From the NCBI GenBank assembly GCA_031289615.1, contig JAITPD010000045.1:1-40576 (forward strand): a DNA stretch of 40,576 bases, read 5' to 3'. This stretch comes from Lactobacillaceae bacterium. Lineage in GTDB: Bacteria; Bacillota; Bacilli; Lactobacillales; Lactobacillaceae. A program made the translations under genes and the position numbers. The notes beneath the pieces were generated by a model. It was not told the origin of the DNA and ran no database searches. It was given only the letters and a program-made list of their open reading frames with translations. Positions 9,801 through 16,048 of the stretch are shown one piece after another (the first letter of the stretch is position 1; every line of letters starts with the position of its first letter).

Positions 9801-10296
9801 GAGTTGCAGTTACTGATTGGTTATTTTCAGCCAACAAGTTATTTTGCAACTTAGAATCAGCGAACAAACCTAATTTGATTGGCAATTCAATCTTGGTTGC
9901 AGCTGTTCCAGTGTGTTGCGCAGTCAGAACTAATTTTTGCTCTGCCTTAGTTGCTTCAAACACTACTAGACCGTTGTCAACTGCTAATTCGTCCCCATCC
10001 AAAGTTACCTTCGAATCAGTCAAACCTGCTTTAGCCAAGTCAAACTCAACGCTTGCCCATTGTGAACTCGCAGTTGGACGAGTTAAGTCAAACGTCCAAG
10101 TTGTCGCTTGCTCCTTTTGCTTGTTAGTATTTTTAATTACCAATGTTTGGTCGCTCACAAATTCAGTTGCTTGCGCCAAAACCGTTTGCCCCAGAAGCCC
10201 AAAGTTCACGGCCAGCGGTGCCAAGATTGCAAACAATCCGGCAAACGCAACCGTCCTCCTTTTAGACTTAATTTTATGGTTATTTCTTTTTTTCAT
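6874..10296 (-). CDS. Large wall-anchored adhesin / probable tip pilin
   Basis: A 1140-residue surface protein. Signal peptide residues about 1-42 have a basic start (KKRNNHKIKSKRR) and end near LAQA. A long N-terminal region of about 600 residues, rich in Asn, Tyr and Gly, is not recognised and is probably the binding head. It is followed by a D2-like segment (about 680-850) and two SpaA/Cna-B domains whose E-boxes are intact: YELEETGVPIGY and YEIKETKAPDGH. The sorting signal is FPKTG (1111-1115), Phe replacing Leu, then a helix and RGRR. It is the first gene of the unit, with the smaller pilin 9 bases downstream. Length and order fit a tip subunit, but the ligand cannot be told. AAGGGAG precedes the start. 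Confidence 0.82.
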   Translation of the reverse strand: MKKRNNHKIKSKRRTVAFAGLFAILAPLAVNFGLLGQTVLAQATEFVSDQTLVIKNTNKQKEQATTWTFDLTRPTASSQWASVEFDLAKAGLTDSKVTLDGDELAVDNGLVVFEATKAEQKLVLTAQHTGTAATKIELPIKLGLFADSKLQNNLLAENNQSVTATLDFKEVEASEATAVAPLVGPMPSDGKGYVTTDPRTTYNNLPNIKAETVEAVLIDRSTSTTPVNKTSGVTDPDNFQFWSQGNDVAQVESPNSIGGYNNQAAQLNNVMVTKKFNAAVGKIDGGDAGLTYGQWMLSGRQGGQNYDSDQTQYNGTNQGPVSFYREVKTKYHSQYENNSTDGNNRSSYFVSFKNDAAMNGFQFSVTYDNVGSYVDPDGNLHAIGAVMNVSNILPASGVTNVSDVSKFKFIDVPNNLYSGLIYQGIASLDVEIHFYRMQVIDGKSTFTDKIDVDNRIENEQEVSKAQLTFASLNNFGSSGGIFSWGTSDYGIVNGNRTLWAESVSQLNNGSTTINETATANALTSASAGNGAKTAMQYDAGLKKWYSTTHGYYFPSGTLPNWMSDPYNRWIDELGSNTFERGSLSYKIYGTEYKFRLYSGTGNTWQSISSAANHALNLPDPKKSVTRPVKTNPDSSDYNTAVTGKNTANETAAENGDTSVEKSTPYTPVSDGNGLDAGDNAYDINLKDQLVPDANGMLNFNYWIFQPTYRIGVDSIAKPDMIKMVDLLPAQIEFVSAKVFDTNGQLLVQGTDFTVTTRVVGGRTEVTINLSQEPNHGIYNIDFNGNDIAFLLYVKTDADPDHAYAFVNSADMVTNISNKKTNDVKNSITPIESALQVEKTDANGQTILSPEGLEFTLNRTHDWDYVNDTVEQPALTTPELETPNAHPGALWTWENLAPGQYELEETGVPIGYDKDGDGKYTIVVNELGVMSDPNGELEFESRGTATENIYYTKVQNTKKSTHILISKLDAEGNPLVGSEFGYRVADTNTDYIALNDATGAPIQSGDLAFNVTYEIKETKAPDGHILESESVYFQVMTYADWLLLAETSGLDQQTTLTREAPDDVVFVKYHKYGEHLYNPVGLFTTSELRVTQGAEGEFLGTLAIKNYEKSIFPKTGAIGLVAFLVIGAGLVAFAIVKRGRR

Positions 10297-10339
10297 CTTT
10301 TCAATACTCCCTTGTCGAAGTGTCTGATTTATCGTACTT

Positions 10340-10368
10340 TTTCTACCAGTCTAGTATCTCAAATTCAA
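10340..10368 (-). promoter_or_regulatory. Predicted promoter of the pilin pair
   Basis: On the minus strand TTGAAT (10363-10368), a 17-base spacer and TAGAAA (10340-10345) form a sigma-A-type promoter about 45 bases upstream of the adhesin start. Confidence 0.55.
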
Positions 10369-10435
10369 CCGTTGTTTTTCGCTAACTTTTTGTGTGACTT
10401 ATTAAAAGGAAGTGTGAACGTTTTTAGTTAAATGT

Positions 10436-10470
10436 GTCCTTTTTTCGGGATTTTGTCCATTTTTTCGGAG
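10436..10470. promoter_or_regulatory. Two tandem copies of a pilin-region 16-bp motif
   Basis: GTCCTTTTTTCGGGA (10436-10450) and GTCCATTTTTTCGGAG (10455-10470) are repeated 19 bases apart, upstream of the pilin-pair promoter. The same GTCC-N7-CGGA pattern occurs twice before the other pilin gene (14008-14023, 14051-14066). Position and symmetry fit binding sites for a shared regulator (inference). Confidence 0.5.
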
Positions 10471-10490
10471 TTTATGAAAAGTTAGTGAAT

Positions 10491-11045
10491 TAGGACTTTG
10501 GGTTGCTCGCTTGCGTCATGCTCAACTTCGCAACTTGACCATTTCTGACTTGTGCTGTGTTCAACTTCGCAACTTGACCATTTCTCACTTGTGCTGTGTT
10601 CAACTTCGCAACTTGACCATTTCTCACTTGCGTGTTTGATTTCCGATAATGATAGTAAGTGGCGACACGGTTCCATTCGACTTTTAATTTCGATAGATCG
10701 AAATTTAGTCGGAATTGGTGCCGCTACCTCGCTTGATCACCTACTATCATCATCTCAATCAACCACGCTTTGAATGAAATGGCCAAGTACTTGTGCTGTT
10801 CAGCGTAGCGATTCTGTCGTCGGATGACCAGCCCTTGCCGAATCTAGGCGAACCTTTTCACGCGGGCTTTAGCGCCGTGAAATTGGCAAATTATTTTGCC
10901 ATTCGCCATGAATCGTGCAGGGCAAATCCGAAACGTAAAGAATCTATAGCGAAGCTGAACATGTTGCAAGTGAGAAATGGCTAAGTTAGCAATTGGAAGC
11001 AAATTGCGAAGCTGACCATGCCACTAGTGAAAAATAACCCAAGTT
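10491..11045. repeat. Palindromic intergenic repeat, copy C (inverted relative to copy B)
   Basis: This contains module 1 (about 10640-10785, GATAGTAAGTGGCGACACGG... to CCTACTATC) followed by module 2 (about 10800-10965), in reverse-complement order to copy B. The ends form an imperfect inverted repeat, CTTCGCAACTTG on the left against GCAAATTGCGAAG on the right. It separates the pilin pair from the third pilin gene. Confidence 0.82.
10522..10632. repeat. 39-bp tandem repeat inside copy C (about 2.8 units)
   Basis: Units start at 10522, 10561 and 10600. Each begins TCAACTTCGCAACTTGACC and continues with ATTTCTCACTTGTGCTGTGT, with one base change in unit 1. The period of 39 is a multiple of 3 and creates a spurious repetitive open frame. 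It looks like tandem amplification of the element's terminal segment. Confidence 0.85.
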
Positions 11046-11081
11046 AATTGATTAGTGGATGAGGAGTCAGAAGCCAAAACA

Positions 11082-11112
11082 AAAACCACGGCGTTTCAGA
11101 CCCGTGGCTTTT
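11082..11112 (-). terminator. Terminator of the third pilin gene
   Basis: On the minus strand GCCACGG and CCGTGG arms (11102-11108, 11086-11091) close a ten-base loop and are followed by TTTTTGTTTT. It lies about 110 bases beyond the stop at 11220. Confidence 0.8.
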
Positions 11113-11219
11113 GTCGATCAATCATTGCCGAAGCCCTGACCAATCATATTAAATAGAATTTTTTACATTTAAATCTTCATCCATGTGTTACAAAGAATAA
11201 TCCTTGTTCACACTTTTGA

Positions 11220-13931
11220 TTAAGCTTCGTCGTTCTTGTTGCGCTTTACCAAAGCATATGCCATTGCAACTGCTCCAGCAACCAACATAACTACCAATCC
11301 AATGGCTCCAGTAACTGGGAACATTGACTTCTCGTAGTTCTTGATCTCAACGTGGTTACCAGTGAAGTCACCAGTGATTGCATCATCTGATCCCAAAGTG
11401 TTTCCAGTTGATGAAGTCAAGAATGGGTATTCTGCACTATCAGTGTTTCCAAGTGAGAAGTTTTGGTCAGCCATCTTAGTGTATCCTGATGGTACGATTG
11501 ATTCGATCAAAGTATATTGACCGGCAGCCAAACCACAGTATTGGAAGTATCCAGTGTCACCAGTAACGTGAGTAGTTGCCCACTCTTCTTCAGTAGTCCA
11601 GAAGATGTCTCCCATTGGTGCTGATGATGACATTCCGTTCATGCTGATAACTGGTTGGTTAGATCCATCCATTGTCAAATGTGTGAAGTAAACAGTGTCG
11701 CCAACAGTAAGTCCATCAGCTTGTTCTTCCAACAATGCAGTTACTTCTGCTACTGTAATTCCCTTAGCGGCTGCCAAGTCTTCCAAGCTAGCTTCTGAAA
11801 CAGCAGTTCCCAAGTTAGTTGTTCCCAACAATTGAGCCTTGATTTGGTCGATATTGTCAGCAGTAACTAACAATGCCAAGTCAAATCCTGCACCAGCCAA
11901 AGAATCTCCGGCTGCGTCAGTCTTCTTGAATTCCCAACCAGCATCAAATGTTTCTGATTCGTCTTCAGCATCAACATGGTCATACTTGTTTTCAACGTCA
12001 AGTTCAACCTCATTGTTAATCGCTCCAACTTGCGCAGCTGAGTTCGTTTGCACGTTCAAAGTTACGTCGATGTAGCTCAATTGGTCTCCGATGATTGCAC
12101 GGAATGCAGCTGAAGTTTCGATAGTCAATTGTCCATCAGTGTGTGATGTTACGGCATGATTATTTGCATCAAAGTCATACTCTGAAGTAGTTCCATAAAC
12201 GTGGATCAATGAAGCAACAAGTGCAGCTTCGTCAGTTTCACCTTCTACATAAACACCCTTATTTGCGAAGAATGTCTTACCAGCAGCAGTCAAGCTAAAT
12301 GCAACATTGCTGTCTTCTTCAGCGGCTGAATCGTAGGCAACACCGTGACCAGAATTTCCACCGTTAGTGTATGAGTTGTCATCACTTGTGTTGTCAACTT
12401 GGATCAATGAAGTATAAACTCCACCAACAGTCAAACCAAGTACGAAATCATTTACGTTAACTTGGTATGGAAGTGTATCGACGATGTCATACTTTTCCAA
12501 CTTAGTAGCGTTGTTGATTTCTGAACGGATAGCCCATTGGAATTGTTGTCCACGAGCGACACCCAAGTCATCATCAATTGCTTCAAAGTTTGAGTTAGCA
12601 AATGGTGAATCAGCAGACGTAGCATCAGCGTTACCCTTAACGTTAACCTTCTTTTCAATTGAGAAGTCATCGTTGGTAATGTCAACGTGTGAACCAGTGT
12701 AACGCAAAGCTCCACCAATTAATCCACCGTCAGTGTTTGCAGTAGCTGCATCAGCGTTTGACAAAGTAACAGTCTTTACAGTTGCATCAAGAATGAATTC
12801 AGTCTTGTCAGTTTGTGCAGCAGTTACTCCGTTATCAGGAGCAATCAATTCGACAAAGCTGTAAGTTGCACCAGGTGTCAAACCTGTAAACTTAGCTTCT
12901 GCAGGTGAACCAGTAGTAACCTTGTAGTCTACCAAAGTTGCGCCGTTAGAAACAAGGAATGCTTGCAATGCAGCCAATGCAGCAGGCTTGTCAGCTGAAT
13001 TAGCTGTGTTAGCAGCCTTCAACAAATTCTTACCAGCTTCGGTTTGCAAAGCAGCTTGAACTGCCGCTGCATCACCTTGGAATAATTGAATTCCAGCTCC
13101 AGCCATTTGCTTAGCTGCAGTCTTTGATGCGTAATCATCTGAGTCATACTTGATAACTGTCAAATCACCATCAGTTGGGTAGTTCTTAGCGTACAATTCC
13201 AAAGTAGTTGTAGCACCGTCGAACCAGTAGTTAGTTCCAGTTTCAGTTCCGGCTGGGTTAACCATTGGCAAGTGCAAAACCATTGGTACGGCACGTCCAT
13301 CAAGTGAAACGTTTGCAGGTGCATTCGTTTCCAAGATGATCCAGTTTCCGTTTGCCAAATCGTCAAACTTGGCATCACCAGCAGTGTCAGTTCCTCGCAC
13401 TTGAGTATTAACTCCGGCAGAAACCAAAGCAGCTTGCAATTCAGCAAGTACGATTCCATCTTTAACCTTGATCGTGTATGCGTTCTTCTTGCTAGTAGCA
13501 GCTCCAGTAGTTCCTTGAGTGAATTCAGCATCTCCAGCAGTTACAACGACTGCTTCCAAGATGTTATCCCAAGAAGTGAAAGTTCCGTTCAACGACAATC
13601 CTTCAGTAGTTGAGAACTTAGGCTGGTCAGTTGTAGTAGTATATCCCTTGATAGCGTTTGCTGGGATGTTGAATGCAGTAAATTCATATCCAGTAGATAC
13701 CTTAGTCCAACCAGAAGCAAAAGCGTCCGTTGAGTTAAGATTTCCGTCCCCAAAGTAGTAGCTACCCTTGTTTGAGTTATCAGTTGATTGTGACAAATAC
13801 TTGTGCACCGTTACGTCAGTTGCTGTTGGGCGGTTACCCTTTGCAGCAGCGTCGGCAACACCTTCAATTGCTCCGATTGCCATTGGAATAATCAAAGTTC
13901 CAACAAGCAACGCGTTTTTCCATTTAGCCAT
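11220..13931 (-). CDS. Wall-anchored pilin paralogue with FPVTG sorting signal
   Basis: A 903-residue protein, paralogous to the 929-residue pilin: shared GNRPT, VPMxxxLPMxNP and PMGDxxWT...YxQYCGLA segments. The signal peptide is residues 1 to about 29 (MAKWKNALLVGTLIIPMAIG then VADA). VTVHKY follows near residue 40. The first-domain E-box ILETNAP (about 200-206) is intact, and LYAKN with Lys249 resembles the pilin motif lysine. A D2-type domain (FQWAIRSE, YDIVDTLPYQVN) and a terminal SpaA-like domain (YTLIESIVPSGY) follow. The sorting signal FPVTG (871-875) departs from LPXTG at positions 1 and 3. The ATG at 13929-13931 has AAGGAGA 9 bases upstream; the frame open to 13964 lacks such a site. 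It is monocistronic between terminators. It is probably a major pilin; the sortase is unknown. Confidence 0.86.
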   Translation of the reverse strand: MAKWKNALLVGTLIIPMAIGAIEGVADAAAKGNRPTATDVTVHKYLSQSTDNSNKGSYYFGDGNLNSTDAFASGWTKVSTGYEFTAFNIPANAIKGYTTTTDQPKFSTTEGLSLNGTFTSWDNILEAVVVTAGDAEFTQGTTGAATSKKNAYTIKVKDGIVLAELQAALVSAGVNTQVRGTDTAGDAKFDDLANGNWIILETNAPANVSLDGRAVPMVLHLPMVNPAGTETGTNYWFDGATTTLELYAKNYPTDGDLTVIKYDSDDYASKTAAKQMAGAGIQLFQGDAAAVQAALQTEAGKNLLKAANTANSADKPAALAALQAFLVSNGATLVDYKVTTGSPAEAKFTGLTPGATYSFVELIAPDNGVTAAQTDKTEFILDATVKTVTLSNADAATANTDGGLIGGALRYTGSHVDITNDDFSIEKKVNVKGNADATSADSPFANSNFEAIDDDLGVARGQQFQWAIRSEINNATKLEKYDIVDTLPYQVNVNDFVLGLTVGGVYTSLIQVDNTSDDNSYTNGGNSGHGVAYDSAAEEDSNVAFSLTAAGKTFFANKGVYVEGETDEAALVASLIHVYGTTSEYDFDANNHAVTSHTDGQLTIETSAAFRAIIGDQLSYIDVTLNVQTNSAAQVGAINNEVELDVENKYDHVDAEDESETFDAGWEFKKTDAAGDSLAGAGFDLALLVTADNIDQIKAQLLGTTNLGTAVSEASLEDLAAAKGITVAEVTALLEEQADGLTVGDTVYFTHLTMDGSNQPVISMNGMSSSAPMGDIFWTTEEEWATTHVTGDTGYFQYCGLAAGQYTLIESIVPSGYTKMADQNFSLGNTDSAEYPFLTSSTGNTLGSDDAITGDFTGNHVEIKNYEKSMFPVTGAIGLVVMLVAGAVAMAYALVKRNKNDEA

Positions 13932-14007
13932 GTGGTTAAATCTCCTTATAATCCTGTCTTTCACCCCTCTTACAAAAGAGCTGGAATGACGGTGTTTTGT
14001 TTACAAA

Positions 14008-14066
14008 GTCCATTATGTCGGACAAATGTTACTTACTTACTTTTTATTTAGTCTGATTTTTCGGAC
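14008..14066. promoter_or_regulatory. Pilin-region 16-bp motif, two copies upstream of the third pilin
   Basis: GTCCATTATGTCGGAC (14008-14023) and GTCTGATTTTTCGGAC (14051-14066) match the motif pair at 10436-10470. They lie 77-135 bases upstream of the start codon at 13931. I could not settle the promoter here; TTGTCC with TAAACA 16 bases on is a weak candidate overlapping the first copy. Confidence 0.5.
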
Positions 14067-14211
14067 GTTTTTCTCCTAAATTGTGAAATGTGTGTTTATT
14101 TTTTGTCCTTACAAAAGAAAAGTGCTTTATTTGTGAATTCTATTTTGCGTGTTTGATTATTCTTACTATATGTACTGAGGGAGTAGTATTTATAAAACAT
14201 CTTTTATAATA

Positions 14212-14243
14212 GAAAAAACCTGTCGCGTGTATGGGCGACAGGT
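14212..14243 (-). terminator. Terminator-like hairpin
   Basis: Perfect 9-bp arms ACCTGTCGC (14218-14226) and GCGACAGGT (14235-14243) are followed on the minus strand by six T. It probably insulates the pilin gene from transcripts arriving from the toxin-antitoxin-like locus. Confidence 0.65.
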
Positions 14244-14296
14244 CGGCTAATTTCATTTTTTATATGTTGGGGACTTCCAGTTGAAAATTAATATGA

Positions 14297-14378
14297 TATA
14301 ATGTAAGTACGTTGATTAAAAGTTGAAGGAATTCACCTTTTCCTAGTCCGTCCGTGTCACCGGATGGACTTTTTTTGT
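14297..14378 (+). ncRNA. Predicted small antitoxin-like RNA (about 70 nt) with promoter and terminator
   Basis: A TATAAT box at 14297-14302 (weak upstream TTCCAG, spacer 16) is followed within 45 bases by a strong terminator, AGTCCGTCCG...CGGATGGACT with seven T (14345-14377). A transcript of about 70 nt from about 14309 is predicted, with no ORF. Its 5' part repeats sequences found 247 bases away at 14559-14598: TTGATTAAAA, then AAGGA plus ATTCACC, then CCTTTTCC. Since the facing gene is read on the opposite strand, these repeats make the RNA complementary in trans to that gene's ribosome binding site and start. This is the architecture of RNA II of par/Fst-type systems. Existence of the RNA is a prediction. 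Confidence 0.6.
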
Positions 14379-14380
14379 AT

Positions 14381-14411
14381 AAAAAGAGCCACTATCTTGA
14401 CAATAGTGGCT
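14381..14411 (-). terminator. Terminator of the small ORF facing the antisense RNA
   Basis: Nine-bp arms AGCCACTAT (14387-14395) and ATAGTGGCT (14403-14411) are followed by CTTTTT on the minus strand. It lies tail to tail with the terminator of the plus-strand RNA, 4 bases away. Confidence 0.8.
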
Positions 14412-14461
14412 AATTCCGTAGATTACCCCCAGATGTCACTCTGAGGAACTTGTACTAGCGA

Positions 14462-14578
14462 TTAACGACGATCATCGTCATCAAAGTACTTCCGCAACCA
14501 GATTGCGAATAAGGCAGAATTAACTTGCCAAAGTCCGGCTCGAAGCTGTTGCAGTTCATTGATTAAAAATTCTTCCAA
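14462..14578 (-). CDS. Small protein (38 aa), candidate type I toxin
   Basis: A short ORF with TTG start at 14576-14578, chosen because GGGGGTGA lies 7 bases upstream; there is no better start in the longer open frame to 14644. The peptide begins MEEFLINELQQLRAGLWQ and ends SALFAIWLRKYFDDDDRR. It has a hydrophobic, aromatic centre followed by an acidic-basic tail, a general layout recalling Fst-family toxins (hydrophobic helix, W-L, charged tail). It lacks their usual Pro, and the hydrophobic part is short. The transcript likely starts near 14621 from TGGTAGAAT (14628-14636), giving about 240 nt. It could instead be another antisense-controlled micropeptide. Confidence 0.5.
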   Translation of the reverse strand: MEEFLINELQQLRAGLWQVNSALFAIWLRKYFDDDDRR

Positions 14579-14598
14579 AGGAGATTCACCCCCTTTCC
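14559..14598. repeat. Direct-repeat partner of the small RNA, covering the toxin-like ORF's RBS
   Basis: On the plus strand TTGATTAAAA (14559-14568), AAGGAGATTCACC (14578-14590) and CCTTTCC (14592-14598) repeat segments of 14312-14343 in the same order. They cover the Shine-Dalgarno and first codons of the minus-strand ORF. They are analogous to the DRa/DRb repeats of par. Confidence 0.65.
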
Positions 14599-14796
14599 CG
14601 GCGCTCAATCTCAGCCCCTCGTTATTGATTCTACCAGAGCCCAAAGCTTATTACCATACGCTTTTGCACGTAATTTAAACGAAATAAATGGCTCAATGAA
14701 TTGCTGCATATTTTTTCGATTATAAAGTTGATCAAGAGAATTAATGTACTCTACAATTTGATGTTATAAAATCCACTCATACAGTAGATCAGCATA

Positions 14797-14832
14797 GAAA
14801 AAAAGCCTGGCACATGACTTGCGACAGGCTCT
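14797..14832 (-). terminator. Terminator downstream of gnd
   Basis: On the minus strand AGCCTG and CAGGCT (14825-14830, 14804-14809) close a 15-base loop followed by seven T. It lies about 130 bases beyond the gnd stop. The rest of 14645-14962 shows no gene. Confidence 0.65.
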
Positions 14833-14962
14833 CATTATTACTCCCCAAAAAATAACACATTATGAATTTATTAATTACTAATAGGTATACGACCAACGCT
14901 CGTCCCACTACTGCTTTCGTGCACCGAGAATTGTCGATCGTGCATAACTATACTTGATTGAT

Positions 14963-15871
14963 TTACTTTGCTGAATCCATTGCGTGACCACCAAAGCCAT
15001 TACGCAATGCTGAAACAACCTTACCAGTGAATGTGTCGTCTTGCATTGAACGGTAACGCATCATCAATGACAAAGCGATAACTGGAGCTGGAACTTGCAA
15101 GTCCAATGATTCTTCAATTGTCCACTTTCCTTCACCAGATGAATGCATACGACCAGCGATGGCGCTCAACTTAGGATCCTTTGCAAAGGCTTCTTCAGCC
15201 AATTCCATCAACCATGAACGGATAACTGATCCGTGGTTCCACAACTTTGAAACAGCTTCGTAGTCGTAGTCAAATTGTGAAGCTTCCAAAATTTCGAAAC
15301 CTTCAGCGATTGATTGCATCATTCCGTATTCGATTCCGTTGTGAACCATCTTCAAATAGTGACCTGATCCCAAACGACCAGTGTAAAGGTATCCACCTTC
15401 TTCAGCGATTGACTTAAACAAAGGCTCGATTGTCTTCCAAGCTTGGGCGTCGTCTCCACCGATCATGAAGTTACCACCGTTACGGGCACCTTCCATTCCA
15501 CCAGAAGTTCCGGCGTCAAACAACTTGATTCCAGCAGCGTTTGTGCGCTTGTTTTGTTCCAAATTGTCCTTGTAATTTGAGTTACCACCATCAATGATGA
15601 TATCTCCTTCGTCCATCTTTTCAATCAAAGTGTCGATGGTTGAGTTTGTTGGTACTCCAGCTGGAACCATTACCCAAACAACTTTTGGTGATGGCAATTG
15701 CGCCAACATGTCATCAATATCACTTGCTCCAGAAACCTTATCTGAATAAGATGTCGCAGTTTTAACAAAATCAGGGTTCAAATCATACGCTACGATTTCA
15801 TGTCCATTATCTGCGGCGTTCTCAGCCAAACCAAGTCCCATCTTTCCAAGACCAATCAATGCTAACTTCAT
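14963..15871 (-). CDS. gnd: 6-phosphogluconate dehydrogenase, decarboxylating (short GndA/YqeC form)
   Basis: A 302-residue enzyme converting 6-phosphogluconate to ribulose 5-phosphate and CO2, the oxidative entry to the phosphoketolase pathway. The dinucleotide motif GLGKMG is at 7-12, the substrate loop GTSGG at 121-125, and catalytic Lys174 with Asn178 and Glu181 lie in GHYLKMVHNGIEYG. It is about 170 residues shorter than the E. coli enzyme, typical of the YqeC-like form. The residue after strand beta-2 is Asp30 (AYDLNP) rather than the NRS/NRT of NADP enzymes, suggesting NAD preference (inference). AAGAGGT precedes the ATG. The gene is divergent from an RpiR regulator. Confidence 0.95.
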   Translation of the reverse strand: MKLALIGLGKMGLGLAENAADNGHEIVAYDLNPDFVKTATSYSDKVSGASDIDDMLAQLPSPKVVWVMVPAGVPTNSTIDTLIEKMDEGDIIIDGGNSNYKDNLEQNKRTNAAGIKLFDAGTSGGMEGARNGGNFMIGGDDAQAWKTIEPLFKSIAEEGGYLYTGRLGSGHYLKMVHNGIEYGMMQSIAEGFEILEASQFDYDYEAVSKLWNHGSVIRSWLMELAEEAFAKDPKLSAIAGRMHSSGEGKWTIEESLDLQVPAPVIALSLMMRYRSMQDDTFTGKVVSALRNGFGGHAMDSAK

Positions 15872-15904
15872 GTCTATTTACCTCTTCTTTTTGTGTATGT
15901 TTAT

Positions 15905-15933
15905 ATTATATGAAATATCTTTACTTTTTTCAA
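15905..15933 (-). promoter_or_regulatory. gnd promoter
   Basis: On the minus strand TTGAAA (15928-15933), 17 bases, TATAAT (15905-15910), about 35 bases before the gnd start. Confidence 0.75.
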
Positions 15934-15991
15934 GTGTTAAGTATGAAACTTTTTTACATTCGCGTCAAATCACCGTAAATATATAGGTTCT

Positions 15992-16006
15992 CACTATATA
16001 TTAGTG
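15992..16006. promoter_or_regulatory. Candidate RpiR-family operator
   Basis: The inverted repeat CACTA-N5-TAGTG lies in the divergent gnd/rpiR intergenic region, about 43 bases before the regulator start and next to the TACAAT that may be its -10 box. It is a likely autoregulatory site, but unproven. Confidence 0.35.
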
Positions 16007-16048
16007 TACAATTAAATGAAAATAACTATTTGAAATGGAGCCTTACTA

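Noticed and set aside
9791-10327. 178-codon plus-strand ORF
   Set aside because: Antisense to the signal peptide and start of the adhesin gene, with no ribosome binding site.
10522-10632. CRISPR array
   Set aside because: Repeats are directly adjacent with no unique spacers, and no cas gene is present.
10482-10676. Repetitive 64-codon minus-strand ORF (13-residue repeats)
   Set aside because: It is only the 39-bp tandem repeat read in frame; no ribosome binding site, and the DNA repeat explains it.
14462-14644. 60-codon version of the small toxin-like ORF
   Set aside because: The upstream TTG lacks a ribosome binding site, while the TTG at 14576-14578 has GGGGGTGA 7 bases before it.
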